DNA of 64,000 nt. Source: LD21 sp963715785 (lineage in GTDB: Bacteria; Bacteroidota; Bacteroidia; Bacteroidales; VadinHA17). The stretch lies in contig OY970276.1 of NCBI GenBank assembly GCA_963715785.1, positions 372,001 through 436,000 of the forward strand, read 5' to 3'. This document shows, one piece after another, positions 53,584-63,150 of this stretch. The translations under genes and the position numbers were made by a program. Below the pieces are notes generated by a model that saw only the letters and a list, made by a program, of their open reading frames with translations, was not told the DNA's origin and searched no databases. Numbering within the stretch: position 1 is the stretch's first letter; the number at the start of each line of letters is the position of its first letter.

Positions 53584-56500
53584 TAATATCTTTTAAGAAT
53601 AATAAATCCACTTTTCCTGGTAACAAAACCTTTGCTGGTAGTCACTTTCAGTATATAGTAATAAGTGCCTTCCGGGAGCTCTATACCAGCGGAGTTTTTT
53701 CCATCCCAGTCTTTCCATTTTGAGGTATCTCCGCTGACAGAAGAAGTTGAAAAGACCTCTGTTCCTGCACCGTTAACCACGCTGAGCTGAACAGTTTCGT
53801 CCTTTTTATACAATCCATCAATCTTAAATACATCATTTACCTGGTCGTAATTTGGAGAAAAGCCCTGTGGAATAGCTTTATTATCATCGCTCAGAGTGAT
53901 AACCAATGTAGAATCAAGAGAACAGGTACCTTTTGTCACAGTCCACAAAAATGTTGTTGTGCCATTTAATTCCCGTACATAGGTATTGTATGAATTATCA
54001 TCTGTTTTACCATCACCGCTCACTGTTGTCCATGCACCAGTCTCTCCGGCCAGTGGCGGAGCGGCCTTCATCTGGTAAATCCTGCCCAGTGAAAAAATTG
54101 TTGTATCAGGACCGGGGTTAGGAGCAGCAGGAATTGGTAGGATAGTGATGCTTACGATATTTGATGTATCCTGGCAGCAATCCATCGGACCTGAATAGAT
54201 GTATCTCTTATAATCAGTAGGATCGCTTATTGAAGATTTTGAGTAGCTGGCAGCCGCGCCATTGGAAGCTACATCTGTCCATCCTGCATTTGCCACATTC
54301 TGTGCCCATTTATACCTGTAGGTGCCGTCACCTCCGGTAGGTCCCGGCGCAATGCTGTTAAGAGCGGGAAGCGGCTGATTCTTGCAGATCGACTGGTCGC
54401 CTTCAATATTAAATCCCGCTATTTTTGGAAGTACATTAACAGAGGCAATATTGCTCTCCGACAAGCATGTGCCTGATGTTACCTTCAACTTATAAAATCT
54501 TGAAGACATGAGTCCTACTTCCGTAAAGGTAAAGCTGTTTGCACCTGATATGTCAGCAAATGTTCCGACCGGAGATGTTGATGCTTCCCATTGGGCTGAA
54601 AAAGTGCCGTTTCCTCCTGTTAACGGAGAACCATTTCTTACCAGTTGATTCGGAATTTGTCCGTTGCAGATGGTAGTATCGGGACTGGAGCCTTGTATAG
54701 TTATGTTATTATTTAAAATTGCAGGCTGAACAGTAATTGCAACCGGCGGACTTGTGTTGGTACAAACCGGATTATTTTTAAATAACCCGGAGTTGACGGT
54801 TCTTCTGTACCAGGTTGGTAAAGTTAAAGATGGAACCGGGGAGGAATAAGTATTTCCAGTGATATTACCAGTCGCATTTGTCCAAAGTGTGGTGCCGTTC
54901 GGACTCTGTTCCCACAAATAAGAATATGTCCCTGCTCCTCCTGCCGGTAATGCAGTTGTCCCCGACAGAGGCAGAAAAGCAGTATTCGCGCAGATAGTCT
55001 GGTCGGACTGGATCAGATTATTGGTGATGACAGGCAGAACCTTTCGTGAGGCAACAGCGCCGGAATCCTGACAGGCATTCAGCTCGCCGGAAAAAACTTT
55101 TCGTCTGTAGTAATGGTCTCCGGCCGGAAGTGAAACTGAGGCATCAGGGTCAAACGAAGCCGCGGTCTGAGAAGGTATTATTGGCGACCATGGCCCGGTA
55201 AGACCTGTGGAGTTTGATTCCCATAAATATCTGAAGGTTCCGTCTCCTCCAGTCGGCCCTGCAGAGGTATTAAGGTTGGTATTTCCTCCGAAGCAGATTG
55301 TATCATACAGCTGGGAAAATGCATTATTATTTATTTTATCAAGAACTCTGATTTTTGTCAATGAGCTCTTATCAACGCATCTGCCCGATATAACGGTTCG
55401 TCTGTACCAGGTATCTTTGGTCAAACCTCCGGGCGGAACATATTCCTTGACATTATCTCCAGGCAATTCTGTGCCCCATGAAATCCCAAGGGTGCTGTCC
55501 TGCCAGATATATTTCAGAAAACTTGTTGAAGGTACTATAAGGTCAGGCGTTCCCTGTTTAATTAACAGGGGATCCATGCCATTACAAATTGTATCGGGGT
55601 TTGCGACTATGAAATTGTTCTGAATAGCCTGCTGAACAATGATTTGAACCGTATTGCCATAATCAATTATAGGAGTGGGAAGTGAATGATCTGTTACTGT
55701 TCTCCTATAGTAAACCGTTGAAGTTTCCGGCGGACCGGCCGGCGTATAATTGATATCGGCAGGGTCAGTACTATTTGTTACCAGTGGTATCCAGACAGAC
55801 AGGTTATAACTTTTTTCCCAGGTGATCAAATAACCGGTGCCAGGTGTTCCACCGACCGGAGTTGTTCCAATTATCTTTGGAGGAATTACATTTGAGCATA
55901 CTGAATCCGTCTGATCTCCCGTGACAGAAGAATGTATCGAGTTAAATAAGAATCCATTAAGCTGAGCTTTAAAATTATACTTTGCTAAGCCCTGTGAACC
56001 AGAAGAAGCTGATGAAGTGCCCTGGATAGTATCAATTCCGTGGGAACCGCCGTCCAGGTTATTGATGACAGTTGGAGGACCTGATAGCTGACTAATCCAT
56101 GTTAACCCGCCGCCGCCGCCGCCACCTTCACCAAATCCGTCAAGATGATTTCCCCCATTACCTCCTTTAACTGAAAGTTCTACAGCTGATAAGGAATTTG
56201 AAGAAATAATAACGGAACCTCCACCGCCGCCCCCACCTGCACCGGCATTTAGTTTCGATGTGGAAACACTTTTACCGTCTGCAATTATTTTGTTTCCGTT
56301 ACCAATTAGCTCATCTGTAACTATAATTACGATTCCTCCGCCATTTCCACCGGCAGTTGAAACAGAACCGGCCCATCTGGTAGAGGAACCTCCACCACCA
56401 CCCATAAAAATACCACCTGTTGCAGTATCAATCTCGGTTCCTGTCACTGACACGCCATAATATCCTCCCAGATTTATCTGTGGAGGGCACGAATAATATT

Positions 56501-57305
56501 CCTGTCCTCCCTGTCCGCCTATACCTCTGTTTGAACCTCCGCCTCCGCCTGAGAATTTTCCGTTTCCACCTCCGCCACCAGTAAACAAAACGCCTTGTCC
56601 TTTAAGATATTCAGGCAATACTTGTGGTAAACAGGTTGGACAAGGACTCAGATTAGAGGCGAGTCCTTCACCCTTATAGCCGGCATTCTGAAAAGACCGT
56701 GGAAATGAATAGGTTTCAAGAATCCCGGAAGTGCTTGAACAGTCTCCCAGTCCTATAGTGTCCTTGCCTCCTGTAAACCCTTTGCCCGAAACATCAATAT
56801 TCTGATTAAGAGTGAGAGTTTTACCAACAATAATGGCCAGAACTCCACCTGTTTTATTTATTCTGTCCCATTTTTTACACGTTAATACTTTTGCCTGATC
56901 TAAAGTATTAAAGTAAGGAACTTTTAAAATCTGCACATAGCCCAGGGGGTCATATTTATTTATATTTGTGCCGAAAGTAAGTGTATTGCCGGTTTTATTT
57001 TGAATAATTAAAAATTCATATCTGCCAGGTATTCCGACTCGTTGTTCAACTGTTGTTCCATAACCAAGAGCATCTGTAGTATTGATTGCCACACCCTGCA
57101 TCTGAATAATCAAAACTGTGTCCCCTGTGTTAAAGGATGAAGCGTCATTTAGTATTACCTGATTATTGCTCCTCGATGTAACTCTTGCGTAACTATTTAC
57201 TATAACACTGTCGGGTTGTGCAAATAACGCGGTATTGCTAAAACAAAGTAGCAGCAAATAAAGTACAAATTTCTTTTTATGACGGAAAATATCGCCGGTC
57301 ATCAT
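53583..57305 (-). CDS. Giant T9SS-secreted adhesin with Gly-rich N-terminus and PKD-like repeats
   Basis: The 1240-residue protein has a signal peptide (LLLLCFSNTALFAQ), a conserved N-terminal domain (residues ~30-190), a long Gly-rich region with runs of 5-8 Gly (~240-410), and six or so ~90-residue repeats of the pattern ...GGxGTYxYxW...YRRxVxSGxC...SNxVxIxVxP (~470-1130). It ends with a gliding-motility type C-terminal signal (T9SS type B sorting): GFSPNYDQVNDVFKIDGL and GTYYYILKV. It is therefore exported by T9SS and attached via PorP/SprF, acting in adhesion or aggregation. It leads the operon. The DNA has a CCG-type run near 56106-56125 encoding Gly. Confidence 0.9.
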   Translation of the reverse strand: MMTGDIFRHKKKFVLYLLLLCFSNTALFAQPDSVIVNSYARVTSRSNNQVILNDASSFNTGDTVLIIQMQGVAINTTDALGYGTTVEQRVGIPGRYEFLIIQNKTGNTLTFGTNINKYDPLGYVQILKVPYFNTLDQAKVLTCKKWDRINKTGGVLAIIVGKTLTLNQNIDVSGKGFTGGKDTIGLGDCSSTSGILETYSFPRSFQNAGYKGEGLASNLSPCPTCLPQVLPEYLKGQGVLFTGGGGGNGKFSGGGGGSNRGIGGQGGQEYYSCPPQINLGGYYGVSVTGTEIDTATGGIFMGGGGGSSTRWAGSVSTAGGNGGGIVIIVTDELIGNGNKIIADGKSVSTSKLNAGAGGGGGGGSVIISSNSLSAVELSVKGGNGGNHLDGFGEGGGGGGGLTWISQLSGPPTVINNLDGGSHGIDTIQGTSSASSGSQGLAKYNFKAQLNGFLFNSIHSSVTGDQTDSVCSNVIPPKIIGTTPVGGTPGTGYLITWEKSYNLSVWIPLVTNSTDPADINYTPAGPPETSTVYYRRTVTDHSLPTPIIDYGNTVQIIVQQAIQNNFIVANPDTICNGMDPLLIKQGTPDLIVPSTSFLKYIWQDSTLGISWGTELPGDNVKEYVPPGGLTKDTWYRRTVISGRCVDKSSLTKIRVLDKINNNAFSQLYDTICFGGNTNLNTSAGPTGGDGTFRYLWESNSTGLTGPWSPIIPSQTAASFDPDASVSLPAGDHYYRRKVFSGELNACQDSGAVASRKVLPVITNNLIQSDQTICANTAFLPLSGTTALPAGGAGTYSYLWEQSPNGTTLWTNATGNITGNTYSSPVPSLTLPTWYRRTVNSGLFKNNPVCTNTSPPVAITVQPAILNNNITIQGSSPDTTICNGQIPNQLVRNGSPLTGGNGTFSAQWEASTSPVGTFADISGANSFTFTEVGLMSSRFYKLKVTSGTCLSESNIASVNVLPKIAGFNIEGDQSICKNQPLPALNSIAPGPTGGDGTYRYKWAQNVANAGWTDVASNGAAASYSKSSISDPTDYKRYIYSGPMDCCQDTSNIVSITILPIPAAPNPGPDTTIFSLGRIYQMKAAPPLAGETGAWTTVSGDGKTDDNSYNTYVRELNGTTTFLWTVTKGTCSLDSTLVITLSDDNKAIPQGFSPNYDQVNDVFKIDGLYKKDETVQLSVVNGAGTEVFSTSSVSGDTSKWKDWDGKNSAGIELPEGTYYYILKVTTSKGFVTRKSGFIILKRY

Positions 57306-57402
57306 TCAGGTATCAGAACCGCTAATATAACTATTATCTTGAATATTATTGCTCACATTCAGTTAAACTAAGTTATCGTTGCTAAAAATCCTGATACAAG
57401 GC

Positions 57403-60400
57403 TCAGTTACCCGGCCTCTCAACGGTATACATAACAGGCAGCTCAAAATAAAAAACAGATCCTTTATTTACTTCTGACTCGAACCAGATCCTGCCATTGG
57501 TACTTTCAATGTATTTTTTTGCAATGGATAAACCCAATCCCATCCCGGAGGATTTCGTAGTAAAATTAGGAGTAAAAAGACTCTTCCTCAATTCCTCGGG
57601 TATACCTGAACCATTATCCGACACAGAAACAATTAATTTATCGCTTTTAACTTCAAGTCCAAGTGTTATCAATCCTTCCCGTCCCACCGGTATTGATTGT
57701 ATACTGTTCTTGATCAGGTTTGCAAAAACTCCGTTAAGCTGCTCTTTATCAGCATAAACCACAATTTTGCTTTCATGGGGCCAGTGCACCCTGAAAGTCA
57801 CATTAACAGTATTCTTAAAGAGCTCGAGGGTAATCCTGATCTGGTCCAAAATATTTACTTCAACAGGATTGGATACCGGCATCTTTGCAAATTTTGAAAA
57901 AGCCGAAGCAATTGAAGACAGATCATCAATATACTCTATCTGATTCCTGGTAAATCGTTCAAGCAGTTTATCAAATCCCGGGACCTTATCATTCCACGAT
58001 TTTAACAGCTGCTGCACATTTAGTTTCATTGGAGTGAGAGGGTTTTTTATCTCATGGGCAATCTGTTTTGCCATCTCGCGCCATGCGTATTCCCTTTCGG
58101 AGTTGGCAAGCTTGTGGGTACTTTCCTCAATCTCATCGACCATCACGTTATACTGTTTTACCAGTTCACCGATCTCATCGTTCCCGGCATAAGTGAGATG
58201 TTCACTTTTCCTGCCGACTCCTACCGTGGCGATCCCTTTACTCAGCATTGACAGCGGCGCAGTCAGCCTCCCGCTTATGATCACTGCAAGACTCATGGTA
58301 ATCAAAATAAGGAGAAGCGTGAAATTAATAACGGCCACTATAAGGTTGGAAATTTCCCTTGCAAGCACACTCTGCATCCTGAAGTACGGCAGATTCAGAT
58401 AGGCCAGGACTTTATTGTCGGCGTTGTAAAACGGGACATATGCTGACAGATATTGAAGCTTCCCGATCTTCTCCGTCTGGTAATACTCGCTTTTTGCCAG
58501 GTGTCTGAGGTTTATGAAAGCCAGATTATTAATTCGCTCGCTCGTAAGATCGCGGTCGAAGATCTCTTCTCTTGAGGTTGCAATGAGGAATCCGTTTATG
58601 TTATACAGATTTATATCTGTATTAAAAACATTAGACAACTTTATAAGCAAATCATTTAGCGACGAATAACCATTACCCTTCCAATCAGGCGACAGATACT
58701 TTTCCATTGAAAGCTTACTGTCGAGTTCCATATATACCGAATTTAGCTTCTCCTTTATGTTTTCATAATGCTTGGCTTTATACTGGCTGATGGTAATATA
58801 TGCCACAACTATGCCAATCAGAATAAAGGAGAATAAGAGTATGCCGATATAAGATACCTGGAGCTTCTGCCTGAAATTAAAAAGATTCACGCCTCTGACC
58901 ACCGGCCTTCTTATAAGCAGTATGATCAGATTCGAAAAGAAAAGCAGGAACGCAAAGAGATAGGCAAAAGAAATTATTATATCTCCGGCATTCAGGACCG
59001 GACGAGAAATCATTACTGTAGTATTTCCGTTTTTATAAAGCACATGCCTGTAACCGTCTTCTCTGAAAATCCTGTAATCTGAAAATTTATCAAGATAGTC
59101 TGCGTCAGTTTTATCATACGGAAAGTCTCCTGTGCGTAAAACTATCTCTCCGTTAATATATTTGGCAAAGGAATAGTCCTTAAGACCTGCATAACCATGA
59201 TATCTCTTGTCGAGAAGCAATTCGGAATATCCCGGCTGAAAAACATTCGGATCACTGTACAGTTCGATGAATAATCCATTTGTTCTGTTTTTTTCAGACC
59301 TGTAAAAATATCTGCCCAGATAATAAGCTCTTCCTCCCTGGTTATCAAGAAAATAAAATTCAGTCCCGGTAAGCCTGTGGCCTTCTCTCCTGATGCGTTC
59401 GTCAAAAAAGCTAAAGCAGTTTTGCATCTTATTGGTGCCGGTGCCAATTTGCAAAGGCTGATCGCTGTGGCACAGATAGAGGCTGAAATGATAATTTTTC
59501 CAGAAGCCCGTAAAATAATTATCCTGTATATAGTCAGATATCTTATCAACATTATCCTTGTTGAAATATTCAGCCCTCATCATATCCGACAGCACGGTAT
59601 CCTTTTTTATCGCGGGATATAAATCAAGCAAGAGTTGTTCGGCTTCAGGGTCATTTTCTAATGAGAATGATACGGCCTGGATTTTAAGATTTTCAGTAGT
59701 CTTCTTTTCAGACAGGGTAGTGATCTGATACAGGAAATAGACTCCGGCAAAAAGTGAAATGATTACCGTAATATTAAACAGTGCAAAAGATCTCTTTGTA
59801 GCAATACGGCTTATTATAACCAGACCAATATAAAACAATGAAAGGGGTATCAATGTCTTTGGCTGGTCAAAAAAGAAGACTGACGGAATAATTAAAGATA
59901 TGATAAAGGGCACAATGGCTTTGGCGGTATCAAAGAGCTTTACACTCTGGAATATTTTAAAAAGGTAGAGAACGGGAACCATAAGGAACAGGCACAGGGA
60001 TACAAAACCCGCAAGACTGTACATATTCAATTCCAGCACCTTGTAAGTCTCAAAGTTGATTGTCGAGGTTGAGATGAGCTCCCGGAAGAGCCACTGGTAC
60101 TGGCAGAGTATCAGAGCACCTGCCATCAGTATCAGGGAAAGGTAGAGATAATCCCTTATTCCGTTATTTCCCTTCCTTTCTTTTAATGTGATGTGACGGA
60201 AAAGAATAGTTGTAAATGATGCTGAAAGGATCGCGAGTACAAGAAGGTGACCAAGTGAAGGAATTACCTTATTCAATGAGAATTCGTAGGGAGAAAAAAG
60301 CTCAGTCTGGAAGACTGATAGCGGTCTCCCCGTATACAGAATTATAAGATAAATAAGAGGAAGAGTCAGAAGAGAGAAAATTAATCCGAGAGTAGTTTTC

Positions 60401-61104
60401 CCCTTCCTGGCAGCAAATTTGACCACTTCAAAGGTGAGTAGAATGATCAGGAAAAAGGCGGCGGCCCATAAACTTACCGGAAGAAGGATAAAGCCAGTAT
60501 TTTCCCTGACAGCCGGAAAGATAAGAGAGAAGAGGAAGTCACCCTCCTTATCACGAATATGGTATCCGGAAGCTCTGCTGTCGGTGCTCAATCCGACATC
60601 TTCGGGTATTTTGAATTCTTTTTCGAACCCGCTTTTAATTATGTCATTCTCAAAACCATAGTCGGTATGCAACCTGAGAAGCGCAACTATTTTTTCATTT
60701 CTCGACTGGATTGTTTTCGTCATGAACCATCCATTCTGAAGGAAAACCAGCGGTTTGCTATATATTGAATCGGCATATACCAGGGGAACATCGAACTCGT
60801 TGTCAGACCAGTAAACCAGCTTATTATCAATATATTCAAGAATAGTTATCTTGTTCTGATCGGCAAGAGAGAAAATGTTGTTTTCCGAAACGGATCCGTG
60901 ATGTCTTACATTAGCCAGAATGGGTTTCATGTCAGTCAGACAATCATCCATAATAGTTTCTTTCTCAGCAAGGGTTTTGTTGAACATCTTCGTCCTGTAG
61001 CGATACTCAAAATCGCTGAAGTAAACTGATTCGGCAGCAACTGCAAGTAGCAGTACAACAACTGTCAGGATAGGAAGAAATATAGGATAACGTGATGTTC
61101 TCAT
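57403..61104 (-). CDS. Large NtrY-like sensor histidine kinase
   Basis: The 1233-residue membrane kinase has an N-terminal helix and periplasmic region (residues ~5-215), eight or more membrane segments (~215-445), a second extracytoplasmic domain (~460-700), more helices (~705-760), another sensing segment (~780-910), a helix and a HAMP domain (RLTAPLSMLSKGIATVGVG, ~955-1005), HisKA with His ~1018 in AHEIKNPLTP, and HATPase motifs NGVFANLIKNSIQS, DNGSGIP and GMGLGLSI. No response regulator gene lies nearby, so the partner is unknown. The architecture with several sensing segments is unusually elaborate. Confidence 0.92.
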   Translation of the reverse strand: MRTSRYPIFLPILTVVVLLLAVAAESVYFSDFEYRYRTKMFNKTLAEKETIMDDCLTDMKPILANVRHHGSVSENNIFSLADQNKITILEYIDNKLVYWSDNEFDVPLVYADSIYSKPLVFLQNGWFMTKTIQSRNEKIVALLRLHTDYGFENDIIKSGFEKEFKIPEDVGLSTDSRASGYHIRDKEGDFLFSLIFPAVRENTGFILLPVSLWAAAFFLIILLTFEVVKFAARKGKTTLGLIFSLLTLPLIYLIILYTGRPLSVFQTELFSPYEFSLNKVIPSLGHLLVLAILSASFTTILFRHITLKERKGNNGIRDYLYLSLILMAGALILCQYQWLFRELISTSTINFETYKVLELNMYSLAGFVSLCLFLMVPVLYLFKIFQSVKLFDTAKAIVPFIISLIIPSVFFFDQPKTLIPLSLFYIGLVIISRIATKRSFALFNITVIISLFAGVYFLYQITTLSEKKTTENLKIQAVSFSLENDPEAEQLLLDLYPAIKKDTVLSDMMRAEYFNKDNVDKISDYIQDNYFTGFWKNYHFSLYLCHSDQPLQIGTGTNKMQNCFSFFDERIRREGHRLTGTEFYFLDNQGGRAYYLGRYFYRSEKNRTNGLFIELYSDPNVFQPGYSELLLDKRYHGYAGLKDYSFAKYINGEIVLRTGDFPYDKTDADYLDKFSDYRIFREDGYRHVLYKNGNTTVMISRPVLNAGDIIISFAYLFAFLLFFSNLIILLIRRPVVRGVNLFNFRQKLQVSYIGILLFSFILIGIVVAYITISQYKAKHYENIKEKLNSVYMELDSKLSMEKYLSPDWKGNGYSSLNDLLIKLSNVFNTDINLYNINGFLIATSREEIFDRDLTSERINNLAFINLRHLAKSEYYQTEKIGKLQYLSAYVPFYNADNKVLAYLNLPYFRMQSVLAREISNLIVAVINFTLLLILITMSLAVIISGRLTAPLSMLSKGIATVGVGRKSEHLTYAGNDEIGELVKQYNVMVDEIEESTHKLANSEREYAWREMAKQIAHEIKNPLTPMKLNVQQLLKSWNDKVPGFDKLLERFTRNQIEYIDDLSSIASAFSKFAKMPVSNPVEVNILDQIRITLELFKNTVNVTFRVHWPHESKIVVYADKEQLNGVFANLIKNSIQSIPVGREGLITLGLEVKSDKLIVSVSDNGSGIPEELRKSLFTPNFTTKSSGMGLGLSIAKKYIESTNGRIWFESEVNKGSVFYFELPVMYTVERPGN

Positions 61105-61121
61105 AAATATAAAATCATGTC

Positions 61122-61595
61122 TTATTCATGATGATACGGCTCTCCTTTGATAATTGTAAATATCCTGTAAAGCTGTTCAAGAAACAATAATCGTACCAGC
61201 TGATGCGGAAAAGTCATTTTTGACAGTGACATTTTCAGATCAGCCCTTTTGTAAACCGTATCTGAAAAGCCCCATGGACCTCCGATAACAAAGACAATCC
61301 GCTTTTTCGGAAGAAAAAACAACTTTTCCATAATACCCGAAAATTCCATGGTTTTCAACTCTTTCCCCCTCTCATCAAGCAATATAATATAATCATCTTC
61401 AGTGAAAGACTGTATGATTCTGGCTGCTTCTTTTATCTTTTGTTCCTCAACAGGCATGTTTTTTGTATTCTTCACATCAGAAAGGGTAATAATCTCAAAA
61501 GCTGAATATCTTTTTATTCTTCCGGAATACAATTCAACCAGTTCAGCAATATTTTTATCAGTTGTTTTCCCTGTCAGCAATAGGATGATCTTCAT
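61122..61595 (-). CDS. rlmH: 23S rRNA (pseudouridine1915-N3)-methyltransferase
   Basis: RlmH methylates pseudouridine 1915 of 23S rRNA in helix 69. The 157-residue SPOUT enzyme has LLDERGKELKTMEF in the middle, the SAM-binding FVIGGPWGFSDTVYKRA, and the C-terminal MTFPHQLVRLLFLEQLYRIF knot. Length and motifs are complete. It is immediately downstream of the histidine kinase start region on the same strand (17 bases). Confidence 0.97.
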   Translation of the reverse strand: MKIILLLTGKTTDKNIAELVELYSGRIKRYSAFEIITLSDVKNTKNMPVEEQKIKEAARIIQSFTEDDYIILLDERGKELKTMEFSGIMEKLFFLPKKRIVFVIGGPWGFSDTVYKRADLKMSLSKMTFPHQLVRLLFLEQLYRIFTIIKGEPYHHE

Positions 61596-61910
61596 AAAAA
61601 GCTTTCATTTCTGTTTCACCGGTACTCAAGATAACTCATACAAAAATAGTATTTTATAATACACAGAAACATTAATCCTGATACAGGTGAAAAGTTGACT
61701 TAAACTGTCAGAACTCTCATTTGTGTTTCTTTGAGTAATACTTTGTGTTTCCTTGTGGTTCAATGTTTTATATTTATACCCCGGAGATATGCGAGGGTTC
61801 TCATGAAGGCACACAAAGGAATTGATGATATAAGAAGCTTTCATAATCAAATAAGTATTAAATTTGTGGTGCATTGACTTGTTTGTCCGCAATAATAAAA
61901 CTGAACAGAT
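61596..61910. other. Intergenic region with remnant dispersed repeats
   Basis: The 315-base gap between rlmH and the DUF4783 gene holds no convincing gene. TTGTGTTTCTTTGAG and CTTTGTGTTTCCTTGTGG (about 61720-61766) and ACACAAAGGA (61811-61820) are remnants of the (A)CACAAAG-type dispersed repeats of this phylum. A candidate -7 box is at 61859-61866. Confidence 0.6.
61859..61866 (+). promoter_or_regulatory. Candidate -7 box for DUF4783-nadC
   Basis: TAAATTTG matches TAnnTTTG, 45 bases before ATG 61911; no good -33 element is visible. Confidence 0.3.
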
Positions 61911-62315
61911 ATGAAATCCGTAAATCTTATTCCGGTAGTGCTTATAACCTTAAGCAGCCTGGCTGCCAGGGCTCAGGATCAGGCAAAGATTCCCGATGGG
62001 ATTGCAATAGCTTTCAAAGCCGGCAATGCATCTGAATTATCAAAGTACATGAATTCCACTATTGAACTGCTGCTGCTTGATAAAGAAGATTTCTACAAAA
62101 AAAATGTGGCGGAAACCATTCTTAAAGATTTTTTTGCAGAATATCAGACCAGAGATTTTACTATCCGTCATCAGGGAGCAAAGAATGATGCTCAATACGC
62201 AATAGGTAATTTAAAGACCGACAAGGGTGATTTTCGTGTCTATTTTCTTCTCAAGAAAGTTGGTCAGGAGCTCCTGATACATCAGATACGTATTGAATCT
62301 GACAATGGAAAATAG
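61911..62315 (+). CDS. DUF4783 domain protein, periplasmic
   Basis: The 134-residue protein has a signal peptide (VNLIPVVLITLSSLAARAQ) and the DUF4783 fold: IPDGIAIAFKAGNASELSKYMNSTIEL, then VAETILKDFFAEYQTRDF, and YFLLKKVGQELLIHQIRIES. The family is almost confined to Bacteroidota and often lies beside nadC. Its fold is NTF2-like; function is unknown. Its last codons overlap the nadC start by 11 bases. Confidence 0.85.
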   Translation: MKSVNLIPVVLITLSSLAARAQDQAKIPDGIAIAFKAGNASELSKYMNSTIELLLLDKEDFYKKNVAETILKDFFAEYQTRDFTIRHQGAKNDAQYAIGNLKTDKGDFRVYFLLKKVGQELLIHQIRIESDNGK

Positions 62316-63147
62316 GATTCTAAGGGAATTCATTACAAATAGCCTTGCAGAGGATCTGGGTGACGGTGATCATACCTCGCTTGCATGTATACCTGAAGAT
62401 GCCAGGGGAAAGGCTAAGCTTCTTATTAAAGAGCATGGAGTACTTGCCGGGATAAGAGTCGCAACCGAAGTATTTTCAGTTATAGATAAAAACCTGAGAA
62501 CGGACCTGTTACTCAACGATGGCGCTAAGGTTTTTCCCGGAGATATTGCATTTTACCTTGAAGGCAATCAGCAGTCAATATTAAAATCAGAACGTCTTGT
62601 ACTGAATATCATGCAGAGAATGAGCGGAATCGCCACAAGCACGCGTGAATATGCAGATCAGCTTTCAGGACTGAACACAAAGATTCTCGATACACGCAAA
62701 ACCACTCCTCTTTTCAGGTTTCTTGAGAAAGAAGCCGTAAGGATAGGCGGCGGAGTAAATCACAGGATGGGTTTGTTTGACATGATCCTTTTAAAAGACA
62801 ATCATATTGATTATGCAGGGGGAATTGAAAAAGCAGTTCTCAAAACCAGGGAATATCTGAAAAGGAACAATCTGGATCTAAAAGTGGAAATAGAAGCACG
62901 ATCACTTGATGACGTTAAAAGGATAATATCGGTCGGCGGTGTTGACAGAATAATGCTTGACAATTTCAGTGTTGGTGATACACTCACAGCCGTTAAGGAA
63001 ATTGCAGGAAGGTACGAAACAGAATCTTCAGGGGGAATTGATCTCTCAACAATAAGATCCTATGCCGAATGTGGTGTTGATTTTATCTCAGTAGGTGCGC
63101 TTACCCATCATATTAAGAGTTTGGATATGAGTCTTAAAGCCATATAG
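62305..63147 (+). CDS. nadC: Nicotinate-nucleotide pyrophosphorylase (carboxylating), QPRTase
   Basis: NadC makes nicotinate mononucleotide from quinolinate and PRPP in de novo NAD synthesis. I take ATG 62305 (MENRILREFITNSLAEDLGDGDH), inside the last codons of the DUF4783 gene. Motifs: LNIMQRMSGIATSTREY, ILDTRKTTPLFRFLEKEAV, GGGVNHRMGLFDMILLKDNH, and KVEIEARSLDDV. The 280-residue length is normal. It precedes the YihY gene by three bases. Confidence 0.96.
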   Translation: MENRILREFITNSLAEDLGDGDHTSLACIPEDARGKAKLLIKEHGVLAGIRVATEVFSVIDKNLRTDLLLNDGAKVFPGDIAFYLEGNQQSILKSERLVLNIMQRMSGIATSTREYADQLSGLNTKILDTRKTTPLFRFLEKEAVRIGGGVNHRMGLFDMILLKDNHIDYAGGIEKAVLKTREYLKRNNLDLKVEIEARSLDDVKRIISVGGVDRIMLDNFSVGDTLTAVKEIAGRYETESSGGIDLSTIRSYAECGVDFISVGALTHHIKSLDMSLKAI

Positions 63148-63150
63148 TTA

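Noticed and set aside
56260..56460. Proline-rich plus-strand open frame opposite the adhesin.
   Set aside because: It is the antisense of the Gly-rich region (Gly codons read as Pro/Thr) and not a separate gene.
61626..61892. An 88-codon minus-strand open frame in the rlmH-DUF4783 gap.
   Set aside because: It runs through the CACAAAG-type dispersed repeat (giving NHKETQSITQRNT-like residues) and has no family resemblance; an artefact of repeat DNA.
62293..62304. An earlier ATT start for nadC.
   Set aside because: ATT starts are very rare; ATG 62305 matches the family N-terminus.
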